A stretch of DNA of 64,000 bases from Pirellula sp. (lineage in GTDB: Bacteria; Planctomycetota; Planctomycetia; Pirellulales; PNKZ01): contig PNKZ01000026.1 in NCBI GenBank assembly GCA_013822735.1, forward strand, positions 1-64,000. Direction: 5' to 3'. The notes under the pieces are model-generated. The model was not told the DNA's origin, did not search any database, and saw only the letters and a program-made list of their open reading frames with translations. How positions within the stretch are numbered: position 1 is the first letter of the stretch; every line of letters starts with the position of its first letter. Shown here piece by piece: positions 24,465 through 32,733 of the stretch. The translations under genes were made by a program, and so were the position numbers.

Positions 24465-26433
24465 TCCTCAAGGCCGCCCCGTCGAGTTGGGCGATGAGAT
24501 TGGCGCCGGGGGTGAAGGGACCGTTTACGAGGTCCGCGGTAACGCCCACTTGGTTGCTAAAACCTACAAGTCCCAGCCTTCGCCGGAAAAGGCGGCTAAG
24601 TTGAGTGCGATGGTCGCCGCCCAAGCAAACGGCATCGCAACGATGGCGGCGTGGCCTTCCGATACGCTGTGCTCACGGCCGAACGGTCCGGTCTCCGGGA
24701 TACTCATGCCGCGCGTACGGGACCATGAGGAGATTCACAACCTCTACAGTCCCGCGCACCGCAAGCTCAAGTATGCGGACAAGGACTGGGTCTTTCTTGT
24801 CCATACGGCGATGAATTGCGCGACCGCTTTCGAGGCATTGCATTCCCTCGGGTGCGTGATTGGTGACGTCAACCAAGGCAATGTCCTCGTTTCAAAACAA
24901 GGGACCGTTTTTCTGATCGACTGTGACTCGTTTCAGTTTTCTGCCAATGGACGAGTTATGCCGTGCGAAGTCGGCGTCGTGCATTTCACCCCTCCGGAAC
25001 TGCAGGGTAAGTCATTCCGGTCGGTAACGCGCACGCCGAATCACGACAATTTCGGTCTGGCGGTCCTCGTCTTTCATCTGCTGTTCATGGGACGGCATCC
25101 GTTCGCCGGCCGGTTCCTAGGTAGCGGCGAAATGCCCGTCGAACGCGCCGTGAGCGAGTTTCGTTTCGCCTACGGAAGGTCCGCGGCGGCATTGCAAATG
25201 GAACGTCCTCCCTGGACGCTTGCCGTCGGAGATCTCGCGCCGACGGTCCAGAACTTATTTGAGCGGGCATTTGTGCGTGGCTCCGAAGCGGGCGGCCGGC
25301 CGACGGCCCGCGAGTGGCGCGAACACTTGTCAGCGCTCAAGGGACGTCTGAGTTCATGTCCCAATGACCGTGGGCACCGCTTCGAGTCGGTCCTATCGCA
25401 ATGCCCGTGGTGCCGGCTCGTGCAGGCCGGGGCACCAAACTTCTTCGCCTCCATCACCATCGCGGCCACCGGGACAGGAACTTTTCAGTTCACGCTCGAC
25501 GTCGGTCCGCTGTGGAACGCCATTGCCAATGTTCCGCGCCCAAGTACGTTTTTCGGCCGAATGCCGTATGCGATTCCGCGCCCGATCACTCCGACGCCGT
25601 TACCGCCGCTCGAACCGGCGCCCGGCATGCGCAAGTACGTCGGCTGGGTAGCAAGTACCACAACGGTCCTAGCGCTCGCCACCGCGCTGATTTTGCCGTT
25701 CGTCGCTTATCTGGCGACGACGGTGGCCGTGGTTTTCCTAGTTTGGTGGCTTGGCATGTACGTGATGTCGCCAATTTGGTCGGAAGCGCGTCGCAGAAGC
25801 GCGGCCGTTCGGCGCAATCGTGCTGAGTTAGCTAAGGTACAAGCGCAATGGACCTCGTCGGCCAAAGAGTTCGATCAGGAATTTCAGCAAGAGTTGGCGC
25901 GGCTGACGCAAGCTCGTGAGCAGGTCCGACAATTACGCGGTGACTACCAAGGTGAGTTGCAAAACCTGGAGCGGGACTCATATCAGAGGCAAAAGAATCA
26001 ATACTTACAGTCCGTTTTCATTTCCGATCACAAGATCGAAAAAATCGGCGAAGGTCGAAAGGCAACGCTAGAGTCGGCTGGGATCGAGACTGCCTTCGAC
26101 GTTACGGATGCTCGAGTCGCGCGCATTCCGGGCTTCGGACCGACGCTTACCGCGTCGCTACTGGCTTGGCGCCGGACCGTCGAAGCGAGGTTCCAATTCA
26201 ATTCGAATCTCGGAATACCGGCCGTTGAGCGGCAAACTTTGAATTTCAGATTTGCGCAGCGCCAATCACAGCTTGAAACCCTGCTGCGAAACGGCGAACA
26301 CAGGTTGAGAGCCGTTCATCACCGTGCACGAGAACGAATGCTGGCACTTACAGGGGAAATTATCGAAAAAGAGTTATCAGTGATGCAAGCGGAAGCAGAT
26401 GCCGAATTAGCGATTGATCGAAAATGGACTTGA
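24451..26433 (+). CDS. Membrane Ser/Thr kinase with zinc finger, coiled coil and HhH (TerY-P triad)
   Basis: A 660-aa kinase. The catalytic domain (1-310) shows GAGGEGTVYEV (18-28), Lys37, VIGDVNQGN (Asp139, Asn144) and LIDCDS (Asp157, replacing DFG by DCD). It lacks the Arg before the catalytic Asp, as many TerY-P kinases do. Next come a CPWC zinc element, two transmembrane helices (about 393-435), a long coiled coil (about 445-525) and a helix-hairpin-helix (RIPGFGPTL, near residue 555). The kinase domain is cytoplasmic and the HhH suggests nucleic-acid contact. It forms one operon with the vWA and PP2C genes. Confidence 0.9.
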   Translation: MRLFDPQGRPVELGDEIGAGGEGTVYEVRGNAHLVAKTYKSQPSPEKAAKLSAMVAAQANGIATMAAWPSDTLCSRPNGPVSGILMPRVRDHEEIHNLYSPAHRKLKYADKDWVFLVHTAMNCATAFEALHSLGCVIGDVNQGNVLVSKQGTVFLIDCDSFQFSANGRVMPCEVGVVHFTPPELQGKSFRSVTRTPNHDNFGLAVLVFHLLFMGRHPFAGRFLGSGEMPVERAVSEFRFAYGRSAAALQMERPPWTLAVGDLAPTVQNLFERAFVRGSEAGGRPTAREWREHLSALKGRLSSCPNDRGHRFESVLSQCPWCRLVQAGAPNFFASITIAATGTGTFQFTLDVGPLWNAIANVPRPSTFFGRMPYAIPRPITPTPLPPLEPAPGMRKYVGWVASTTTVLALATALILPFVAYLATTVAVVFLVWWLGMYVMSPIWSEARRRSAAVRRNRAELAKVQAQWTSSAKEFDQEFQQELARLTQAREQVRQLRGDYQGELQNLERDSYQRQKNQYLQSVFISDHKIEKIGEGRKATLESAGIETAFDVTDARVARIPGFGPTLTASLLAWRRTVEARFQFNSNLGIPAVERQTLNFRFAQRQSQLETLLRNGEHRLRAVHHRARERMLALTGEIIEKELSVMQAEADAELAIDRKWT

Positions 26434-26646
26434 ACTCCCCTCGGAAGCTTCGAAACGTACTCCAAGGACAAGTCGTGGTTCTGGTCAACCTCATTTAAGA
26501 CGCGACCGCAGTGCCCAGGCTGCGAAACAACAAGCTTCTAGGCGTTCAGTTGCTGATGTCGTGATAAATGGACAGATTCTCGGCAAAGTGAAAACAGAAC
26601 TCCGCCGCGGGCATTCCGGCGTTACGACTATCCGAAAGGAGGATTC

Positions 26647-26847
26647 ATGGACTCGAACGCCGCTTGGCTTCTTCTGAAGGACGAGATCGAGAAGGCCGAA
26701 TGGCAGGAGGCCGCCGAAACCGCGGAGAATCTGCTCGAATGGCTGAGCAAGAAAGGTTTTCCGCCCAAGGTCACCGGTTCCAAGGTCGTCGACCGCATCA
26801 TCTGCGAAAGCACGGCGCGTGCGGTTGCAGCCTGGGAACTCGTGTAG
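26647..26847 (+). CDS. Small hypothetical protein, 66 aa
   Basis: A short amphipathic helical protein with GAAAGGAGG directly upstream of the ATG, which argues for real translation. No domain was recognised. It follows the TerY-P operon by about 210 bases and ends just before a hairpin terminator. Confidence 0.55.
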   Translation: MDSNAAWLLLKDEIEKAEWQEAAETAENLLEWLSKKGFPPKVTGSKVVDRIICESTARAVAAWELV

Positions 26848-26855
26848 GACCACCC

Positions 26856-26886
26856 CCTCTCATCTTCGGATGGGAGGCACTTTTCA
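26856..26886 (+). terminator. UUCG-capped hairpin terminator
   Basis: CCTCTCATC (26856-26864) pairs with GATGGGAGG (26869-26877) around TTCG, followed by CACTTTTC. The T tail is short. Confidence 0.6.
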
Positions 26887-26954
26887 TGCGCACCGAACGG
26901 GCCTTCAGGGGTGGTTGCTCGTGTGATATATTCCGTCAGTTGTTTCGTTGTTAA

Positions 26955-27806
26955 ATGGAACATAACGGGGGCAGATCAGCGGGAATGTCTCGAAAGAAAC
27001 GCAAAAGACCGATTACGAAAACTTCGGTTGCGCAACAGGCCGTCCCCGCTCCCGCGTCGCAGGCCCCTGCACCGCCGGAGGTGCCATCAGCCCCGAAACC
27101 TGAAAAGAAAACTACTAATTGGGTGGCGTGGCTCGCGCTTTTCGTCAGCCTCGTGAGTGGTTCCGGGACCATCTGGAACGCAACGACATCCAATAGGAAC
27201 TACGACCGGCTTTCCGGCCGAACCCGCGCGCAGCTGGTAATGATCGATTCTGTGCCAGCCCAGGAGGATGTGCCGGAGGGGCTTCTCCAAAAAAGCCCGA
27301 TCTTCGATGAGCAGGTGCTTACGCTCAGCGATGTGGACGACTTTTTTCGTTTGAATCCACGGCTACTTTTCAAGAATGTCGGCGATGAGCCCATCGGCGA
27401 CATCAGGTTAGAAACACGCCTCGGCTTCAGTTTCATAGATATGATTGGCGAACCTGAAGAACGCCAGCGTAAGCCAACTCCGTGGGCGTATGAAGATGCG
27501 ACGCGCGACGACTATGTCCTCGGAGAAAAGCTGTTCCCGGAGCATATCGTGGAGGTGTCAATCGTCAGAGGACTACTTGATCAAATGACCCAGCTCCAGG
27601 CGACGGACCGAGCTGACCGCTGGCATTACGGACAATTTGACATTCGGTGTATGGGGAAACTTGTCAACGGAGGAGGGTTCGATAGCACGGATTATTCACA
27701 GGCTTCAGTGAATTTTCGTTGGAAGCCAGCGGGCTTTCCCCAAGACAAATGCAAGAAGGTGCTAGAGAAGTTGAGGCACGTTCCTGTCGTCCGACAAACG
27801 AAGTAA
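26955..27806 (+). CDS. Hypothetical single-pass membrane protein, 283 aa
   Basis: A basic N terminus and a Pro/Ala-rich linker lead to one transmembrane segment (about residues 56-75), followed by a 200-residue domain with alternating strands. The pattern NPRLLFKNVGDEPIGDIRLETRLG resembles immunoglobulin-like or 'DUF'-type sensory domains, but I cannot name a family. ATG start. The next gene starts 29 bases further on, suggesting an operon of unknowns. Confidence 0.6.
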   Translation: MEHNGGRSAGMSRKKRKRPITKTSVAQQAVPAPASQAPAPPEVPSAPKPEKKTTNWVAWLALFVSLVSGSGTIWNATTSNRNYDRLSGRTRAQLVMIDSVPAQEDVPEGLLQKSPIFDEQVLTLSDVDDFFRLNPRLLFKNVGDEPIGDIRLETRLGFSFIDMIGEPEERQRKPTPWAYEDATRDDYVLGEKLFPEHIVEVSIVRGLLDQMTQLQATDRADRWHYGQFDIRCMGKLVNGGGFDSTDYSQASVNFRWKPAGFPQDKCKKVLEKLRHVPVVRQTK

Positions 27807-27835
27807 CCGATCGATGTTGTGGATCAATAGAAGCG

Positions 27836-28450
27836 ATGACCGCCGGGCGCAAAAGTGTGGCCATGCACTCGCTGCGCTTCCCGGCCGAGACTGACGATCA
27901 GTTTCGTATTCGAGCGGAACGAACGGTGGGAATCGCCAAAGCACTTGTCGATGGCTGTCCTCGCAACAAGTTCATCCAGTGCCTGCTCGATAAAGGCAGG
28001 TACACGCTGGAGGACTGTAAGCGCTCGCCAACGGTTCGCGTCGAATTTGAGCAAGCCATCGCGTTCGGAGGGATCGGAGAAACCCTCGAAGCGACCAAAA
28101 ACAGGCACTGGGGCGAGGGACCGTGGATCATGACCCTCGAAGAAGAGGATGTCTTCGACCCGGATTTCATCAGCTACCTCTACCGCGAGAACAGCGTCTA
28201 CAACCGCAGGTTCGATCAACGGAAGCGGATGAAGGAGCTGCTAGGCAGAAAGCATCGGCATCTCGTCGAGGACGCCAAGCACTACACCGCCACGAAGCGG
28301 ATCTTTCTTCGGGATCTCATGCCGGAGAAAGCGGAAGCAATTCGGAAGCGACTCAATGTCTCGCCCGAAGTATTCTGGCGTGCGTGCAAGGGAAAGCAGT
28401 TCCTCGATCTGCCGAAACGGCTCGTTCATTTGGAGTTATTCGATGACTGA
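27836..28450 (+). CDS. Hypothetical protein, 204 aa
   Basis: A soluble charged helical protein with no recognised motif. The ATG at 27836 is preferred; an ATG at 27863 is an alternative, and the open frame to 27719 overlaps the preceding gene. Its last bases overlap the start of the next small gene (ATGACTGA arrangement), which indicates translational coupling. Confidence 0.55.
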   Translation: MTAGRKSVAMHSLRFPAETDDQFRIRAERTVGIAKALVDGCPRNKFIQCLLDKGRYTLEDCKRSPTVRVEFEQAIAFGGIGETLEATKNRHWGEGPWIMTLEEEDVFDPDFISYLYRENSVYNRRFDQRKRMKELLGRKHRHLVEDAKHYTATKRIFLRDLMPEKAEAIRKRLNVSPEVFWRACKGKQFLDLPKRLVHLELFDD

Positions 28451-28655
28451 AGGTTACCTAGTAGAGATTGATCTCGGGTGGGTTTCGACGCACCTCACCC
28501 AAGAGCATCCAGACGCCAAGGTCTGCGACTTGGAAGATGCTAAGGCGTATCTAAGGGAGCACGGCTTCGTCGAGGAAGACAACGGATGGGTATGCGATGA
28601 ACGTGCTCTCGCGACCCTTAGAGACAACGAAATGATTTCGTCGAAGCCGATCTAA
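28443..28655 (+). CDS. Small hypothetical protein, 70 aa
   Basis: An acidic 70-residue protein (TEGYLVEIDLGWVST...). It begins inside the end of the previous gene, overlapping by 8 bases, so the two are probably translated together and may interact. Small acidic partners of basic proteins can be antitoxins or immunity factors, but nothing specific supports this here. Confidence 0.5.
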   Translation: MTEGYLVEIDLGWVSTHLTQEHPDAKVCDLEDAKAYLREHGFVEEDNGWVCDERALATLRDNEMISSKPI

Positions 28656-28657
28656 TT

Positions 28658-28954
28658 TTGTATTCAAACGTAAGAGGCGCTACTCTTAAAACCGTGCCTC
28701 ACCCCGACACGTGCCGCTGCGCTGCCTGCATCCGTGAACGTCAATCCAAGGCCGGCGCACATTCCCGGGACGGAGCATGGGTCTACAAGCGGAACATCGC
28801 CCTCTTCTCTTGCGACGAGCACACGGAATACACCCAACTCCATTTCCCAGGTCAGAAGATTTCTCTCGCCCCGCGTTCGAAATGCCTCTTCTGCAACATG
28901 GCGTACGAGGAAGATGGTAACTTCTGCTGCAAGTCACAAACACAGTCGTCGTAA
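28658..28954 (+). CDS. Possible small cysteine-containing protein
   Basis: An open frame starting with TTG just after the previous stop. It has CRCAAC, a central CDEH and a later CLFC, which could bind zinc. There is no convincing ribosome site, and the start could be the GTG at 28694. The amino-acid composition looks protein-like, but the call is weak. Confidence 0.35.
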   Translation: MYSNVRGATLKTVPHPDTCRCAACIRERQSKAGAHSRDGAWVYKRNIALFSCDEHTEYTQLHFPGQKISLAPRSKCLFCNMAYEEDGNFCCKSQTQSS

Positions 28955-29055
28955 TTCTAGTCGGGGCAACTGGACGGCAATTGAACTTTTCCGCGCTGGG
29001 GCTACGTCGCTGGACCGAGCCGTTCAGCACCTAGTTCTCGCGGGATAGATGGGCA

Positions 29056-29769
29056 TTATTTGTACCCGAGCGCAGTTTTTATCATTCCCGTTGCATCGGG
29101 ATAACGCGCCCGAATGGTTCTTAGATCCGCTTCCGTTCCGCGCCGTCCGACCAACATTCGCTGCGAACGACCGCAAGCGACTTCAAACAGGTGCAGCGTG
29201 ATTTTGTTGAAGATGTCCAAACCGAACTGTTTCCCCCACCCGCCGGGATTTAGAAACGAGTACGGATCATCTAACAACTGTTGGTCAGTTAGAGCTACCA
29301 TTTGTTTCTCGCGGTAGGCAAGTACGGGGCGTTGCACTCTATTCACGGCGTAGCCATCAAAATGTTCCGCGACATAGTCGACTACGTCTGTTCTGCCTTC
29401 CCTTGCGCCAAAGACGAGAGCGATCGACGGAAAGCCGATAAAGTATTCAAAAGTCGCGGACAAATCTACTGGAACGACGTCTTCAATCTGGCACCACACG
29501 TGGTCAGAAGAACATCCGGCCGAATTTATACCGCCACCGCTCGGCAGCTTACCGATCAAATCACCACGTCGAATCGTCGCATGAAATCCAAAGAGCTTCG
29601 CAAGGAAATAGGTATGCAGCGCATGTTCGCGACAAAACCACCCCCAGTCGCCGTCATCCGTTAGCGTCGGAGGTTCCGTGTAGAGCTTGTTTAGTTCCGG
29701 CTTGATTTGGGTCCGAAAGATCGCCTTCAAGCCGTTCAGTTGTAATCGGGCCGTCGGTGAATTAGTCAT
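29056..29769 (-). CDS. Hypothetical protein with possible transglutaminase-like triad, 237 aa
   Basis: The middle of the protein has Cys in WGWFCREHALH, His in SSDHVWCQIED and Asp in PVDLSATF in the order and spacing of the transglutaminase-like (papain-like) Cys-His-Asp triad. The rest is unremarkable. If right, it would be a protease or amidase. It is the last gene of a minus-strand series (SRAP, HEPN, zinc-finger protein) and may share their transcript. Confidence 0.55.
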   Translation of the reverse strand: MTNSPTARLQLNGLKAIFRTQIKPELNKLYTEPPTLTDDGDWGWFCREHALHTYFLAKLFGFHATIRRGDLIGKLPSGGGINSAGCSSDHVWCQIEDVVPVDLSATFEYFIGFPSIALVFGAREGRTDVVDYVAEHFDGYAVNRVQRPVLAYREKQMVALTDQQLLDDPYSFLNPGGWGKQFGLDIFNKITLHLFEVACGRSQRMLVGRRGTEADLRTIRARYPDATGMIKTALGYK

Positions 29770-29838
29770 TACCGCGCCTACATCTTGTCCGGGTCCGGCT
29801 CATACTCATCTCGACTTGCTCAGAGGTGAGCTTGCCGT

Positions 29839-30228
29839 CTAGTTGCGCGGCGTCGCTTGTCCGCCGCGGGCTTTGCGGAATCGAACGAACTCAGGATCGA
29901 TCTCGACAACGACGTCGAGCGTGCAAGTCTCATACGCGAATAGCTGGAAGATACGCCGCACGTTTTCGGCCAGAATCGGGTCAGTTTCTAAGATTCCGCG
30001 TCCATCGACACGTGCATTTCGGTACAAAGCGGTCGCCAGATGCGGATTGTCTAGGCCACGAGTTCGGGCGTAATCCAAGCAGGAGTTGCGGCCGGAATTC
30101 GAGCTCCCGACCGGCGGGTTTTTCTCATGCGCCCGGTCGCGTTGGTCGGTCGAATGCACCGCTTGCGAACCACGGGCAATCGGTCTACCGCCACTCTCCG
30201 AACGCACCCTTTGCCCATTTGGCCGCAT
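29839..30228 (-). CDS. Uncertain open frame, 129 aa
   Basis: The C-terminal half (LDYARTRGLDNPHLATALYRN and onwards) has natural protein composition, but the N-terminal 45 residues are Arg/Ser-rich and overlap the preceding gene by 44 bases. The true start may be further in. No family was recognised. It could also be a decayed gene. Confidence 0.3.
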   Translation of the reverse strand: MRPNGQRVRSESGGRPIARGSQAVHSTDQRDRAHEKNPPVGSSNSGRNSCLDYARTRGLDNPHLATALYRNARVDGRGILETDPILAENVRRIFQLFAYETCTLDVVVEIDPEFVRFRKARGGQATPRN

Positions 30229-30823
30229 TCCCGACGATATCTGCGAAGTAATGCGTGGAGTGAGCGTGCTGGCGAATCGCGTCGATCAGATCCTTCCGCT
30301 GTTCCTCGCGTTTCCCATCGTCCTCCCGTTGATCACATACGTCGGCATTGCGCTGAAGCCACTCGTCGACGCCTTCGGTTTCGACAAATTCCAGCGGCGC
30401 GTACTCTCGCACGCATTCTCTGCATACTCCGTGATAAGCGTTCGGATGCATATCGAGACAATGAACCGCGACCGTCTCTTTGAAATGCTGATATGGACTC
30501 CGGCAAATCGAACACAGGCCGCTGTCGCCATCGCCGGCGGTGACCGATTCGAACCGCCAGCCATCCGTCGGCTTGATCGAATAGGCTCGAATGTTTTCGA
30601 GGATCGACGGAAGCACCTCCTTCACAATCTGCTCCGCCTCGAGCAGATTTGAATAGTCGTCGTCGCTGTATGTTCCGACGGAATCCATGTCGCTACATTC
30701 GGCCGATCGAATCGCTTCCGCGAATCTCAATATCTGCTGGCTCGGAATGGGTTTTGTGAGCTCATCGATGCGGCCATCGAGCAAGTCGATCAATTCCTGG
30801 TACTCTTTCGGTGTCATGCCCAT
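30185..30823 (-). CDS. Hypothetical protein with central Cys/His cluster, 212 aa
   Basis: Residues about 103-139 read CSICRSPYQHF...HCLDMHPNAYHGVCREC, a Cys/His array that could bind two zinc ions in a RING- or treble-clef-like way. The flanks are helical and charged. It is separated from the upstream HEPN-domain gene by 24 bases and is probably co-transcribed with it. No function can be assigned. Confidence 0.6.
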   Translation of the reverse strand: MGMTPKEYQELIDLLDGRIDELTKPIPSQQILRFAEAIRSAECSDMDSVGTYSDDDYSNLLEAEQIVKEVLPSILENIRAYSIKPTDGWRFESVTAGDGDSGLCSICRSPYQHFKETVAVHCLDMHPNAYHGVCRECVREYAPLEFVETEGVDEWLQRNADVCDQREDDGKREEQRKDLIDAIRQHAHSTHYFADIVGNAAKWAKGAFGEWR

Positions 30824-30847
30824 AGGTCGCCTTTTTGTGGAAGGGTA

Positions 30848-31543
30848 TCAATATTCAAAGGCTAGTTTCCGAAACTCCTGCCAAAGCTCCTCGGCCGATA
30901 TTTGCTTCATCCGCACTCGCTGCTTTAGCGCGCTCATCGCCAAGCCATCCTCAAGATGCATGACGATCGAAACTGCATCCGGCTCCATCACCGGGTCAAA
31001 TATGCTGTAATTATTGCCAAGCAGCTTGCCGATTTCGTTCATCACTTCGGAAATTGACGCGAGAGCCGTCTGAAACAATTCAGGCGGCAAAGCGGGAGCC
31101 AGCTTTTTATCCAGTCGACACTCAAGATCGTTGTGCGCGAGACGCTTGTCTCGATGGAACTTGAGCGATTCGAGTTCCACCTTTATGCGATCGAGGTCCG
31201 CTTTCAACTTGCAGACGGTTTCCTCGTCCTTGCCAATAATGGCTACATCGACAAGCCTCGCGAGAGACAAATTCTCGTTCTTGCCGTTACGAGCGGGGTC
31301 CATCACTCGGGTGAGCCGCAGAATAATCGAACTAACGAGGGAATCGTGGATTGCCCGCCATCCGAAGCCAGCCACCTTATTTAGGACGGCGATGGTTTCT
31401 TTCGACTTCCGGAAAAGCCCCTCGTAGAGCTTCCAATACGCGTGCGCGTAGATAACTTCTTCGCTCACTGCTTTCCACAGTTTTTCTTCGTCCGACGCAG
31501 TGCTCTCCAGAACCGCGCCACTGGTATTCTCTGCCACGATCAC
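30848..31543 (-). CDS. HEPN / AbiU2-like protein, 231 aa
   Basis: An all-helical protein with the HEPN signature Rx4-6H in RDKRLAHND (about residue 132-140), and overall pattern like AbiU2-type HEPN proteins. HEPN proteins are often RNA-cleaving toxins or effectors in abortive infection. A 31-aa reading frame upstream ends in the GTGA overlap with this start, which could couple expression. GTG at 31543 or the in-frame GTG at 31537 (better spaced from GGGAGG) can be the start. It is flanked by SRAP and a zinc-finger-like gene on the same strand. Confidence 0.7.
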   Translation of the reverse strand: MIVAENTSGAVLESTASDEEKLWKAVSEEVIYAHAYWKLYEGLFRKSKETIAVLNKVAGFGWRAIHDSLVSSIILRLTRVMDPARNGKNENLSLARLVDVAIIGKDEETVCKLKADLDRIKVELESLKFHRDKRLAHNDLECRLDKKLAPALPPELFQTALASISEVMNEIGKLLGNNYSIFDPVMEPDAVSIVMHLEDGLAMSALKQRVRMKQISAEELWQEFRKLAFEY

Positions 31544-31635
31544 GCCTCCCTGTAGGTCTGCCGATTTACGAGTTCAATGACATGCGCCGCATCGAACATG
31601 TTCGCAATCTCGATCAAAAAATGATCTCCAGCCAT
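31540..31635 (-). CDS. Possible 31-aa small protein upstream of HEPN gene
   Basis: A short frame from ATG at 31635 to a TGA overlapping the HEPN start codon. It has AAGGGA upstream. It may be a leader peptide or a coupled small partner; the evidence is only the overlap and spacing. Confidence 0.3.
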   Translation of the reverse strand: MAGDHFLIEIANMFDAAHVIELVNRQTYREA

Positions 31636-31648
31636 ATCGAACGATCCC

Positions 31649-32314
31649 TTAGTTTTTTCCTTTTCGAGGCGACCGGGTCGCCTTAGGCTCGCCGATCGCC
31701 GAACCGACCACGCTCTTAACGTCAAATTGCTCCAATAGGGCGCCCAGCGGCTTCCTCTCTTGAAGCTCGGGGGCGAGCCATGCCGCGTGGAGTTCCTGCG
31801 GAAGCACGATAGGCATTCGATCGTGGAACCCGGCGAGCGCCGGGGTCGGATCGCCGACGATTACCGTGCAGCTCTCTACGACTTCCCCGTTCCCTTCCCA
31901 CCGATCCCAAAGTCCCGCCAACGCGAACGGACGTTGATCCGACAGGTGCATCATGTACTTCTGCTTGACCGGGTTGCTCTTCGTGCCCCCGACCACCTTC
32001 CACTCGAACCAGCGGTCCGTCAGCACGAGGGATCGCCGCTTATTGAACGGTTCGCGATAGGTAGGTTTTTCCGCGACCGTTTCGGCCCTGGCATTGAACG
32101 AAGGGTATCGCGAGTCGGGCGTCCCCGTTTTCGACCAAAACGGAATGATCCACCACTTCGCATTGGTCAGCGTCCGTTTGCCGTCCATCATCCGAACGAT
32201 CGGAACGTCGTTTGTCGGCTGAAACTCGCTAGACTCGTATTCCAACGCGGCGTCCAGGGCGAATTGGGCGGCGAGATCGCCGAGCCAGGCGCGCAGGGTG
32301 AAACGTCCGCACAT
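31649..32314 (-). CDS. SRAP (SOS response-associated peptidase) family protein
   Basis: A 221-aa SRAP/YedK/HMCES-family protein, which crosslinks to abasic sites in single-stranded DNA through Cys2. The required residues are present: MCGRFTL (Cys2 after Met removal), SFNARAETV (Asn), RWFEWK (Glu) and FHDRMPIVL (His). The ATG at 32314 places Cys at position 2, so upstream starts are rejected. It is not the expected partner of HEPN genes, but SRAP genes are frequent in phage and islands. Confidence 0.93.
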   Translation of the reverse strand: MCGRFTLRAWLGDLAAQFALDAALEYESSEFQPTNDVPIVRMMDGKRTLTNAKWWIIPFWSKTGTPDSRYPSFNARAETVAEKPTYREPFNKRRSLVLTDRWFEWKVVGGTKSNPVKQKYMMHLSDQRPFALAGLWDRWEGNGEVVESCTVIVGDPTPALAGFHDRMPIVLPQELHAAWLAPELQERKPLGALLEQFDVKSVVGSAIGEPKATRSPRKGKN

Positions 32315-32360
32315 GGGCAAAAATCCTAAGGCATAGCGGTGCTGGCAACCGATAGTCGAC

Positions 32361-32733
32361 ATGCGTACAGTGGAATTGTACTGTGTCGAGCCGCTGGAGA
32401 GCAAGATGCTTGTCGCCCACCTCGATGCTGACTGTTTTTACGATTCCGCGGAGAGGCTGATCGCCGACAAAGGCTATGATTCGGACGTGCTGGTGGCCGT
32501 CATCCGCTGCCATGGGCCCGGGCCGTCATCCCGCCTCGCAGCAACCGACGGACGCCGCGGAACTACGACAAACGCAAGTACAAGCTTCGCAACCTTGCCG
32601 AACGTTTCATCAATCGCCTGAAGCACATCGCCGCGTCGCCACCCGATACGACAAATCAGCACGCAACTACCTCGCGTTCACGCATCTTGCCGCCGCATTG
32701 ACCCTACTCAACGTGACCGTCAACACGACCTAG
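32361..32733 (+). pseudogene. IS5-type transposase remnant
   Basis: Pieces of an IS5-family transposase C terminus appear in three different frames in the right order: LIADKGYDSDVL, then IPPRSNRRTPRNYDK...INRLKH, then RVATRYDKSARNYLAF. The frameshifts mean it is not functional. No terminal repeats are seen. Position between SRAP and protease genes marks a past insertion site. Confidence 0.75.

Noticed and set aside
26414-26677. 87-codon frame after the kinase gene
   Set aside because: Arg/Ser-rich composition and overlap with both neighbours; the 66-aa frame at 26647 has the ribosome site.
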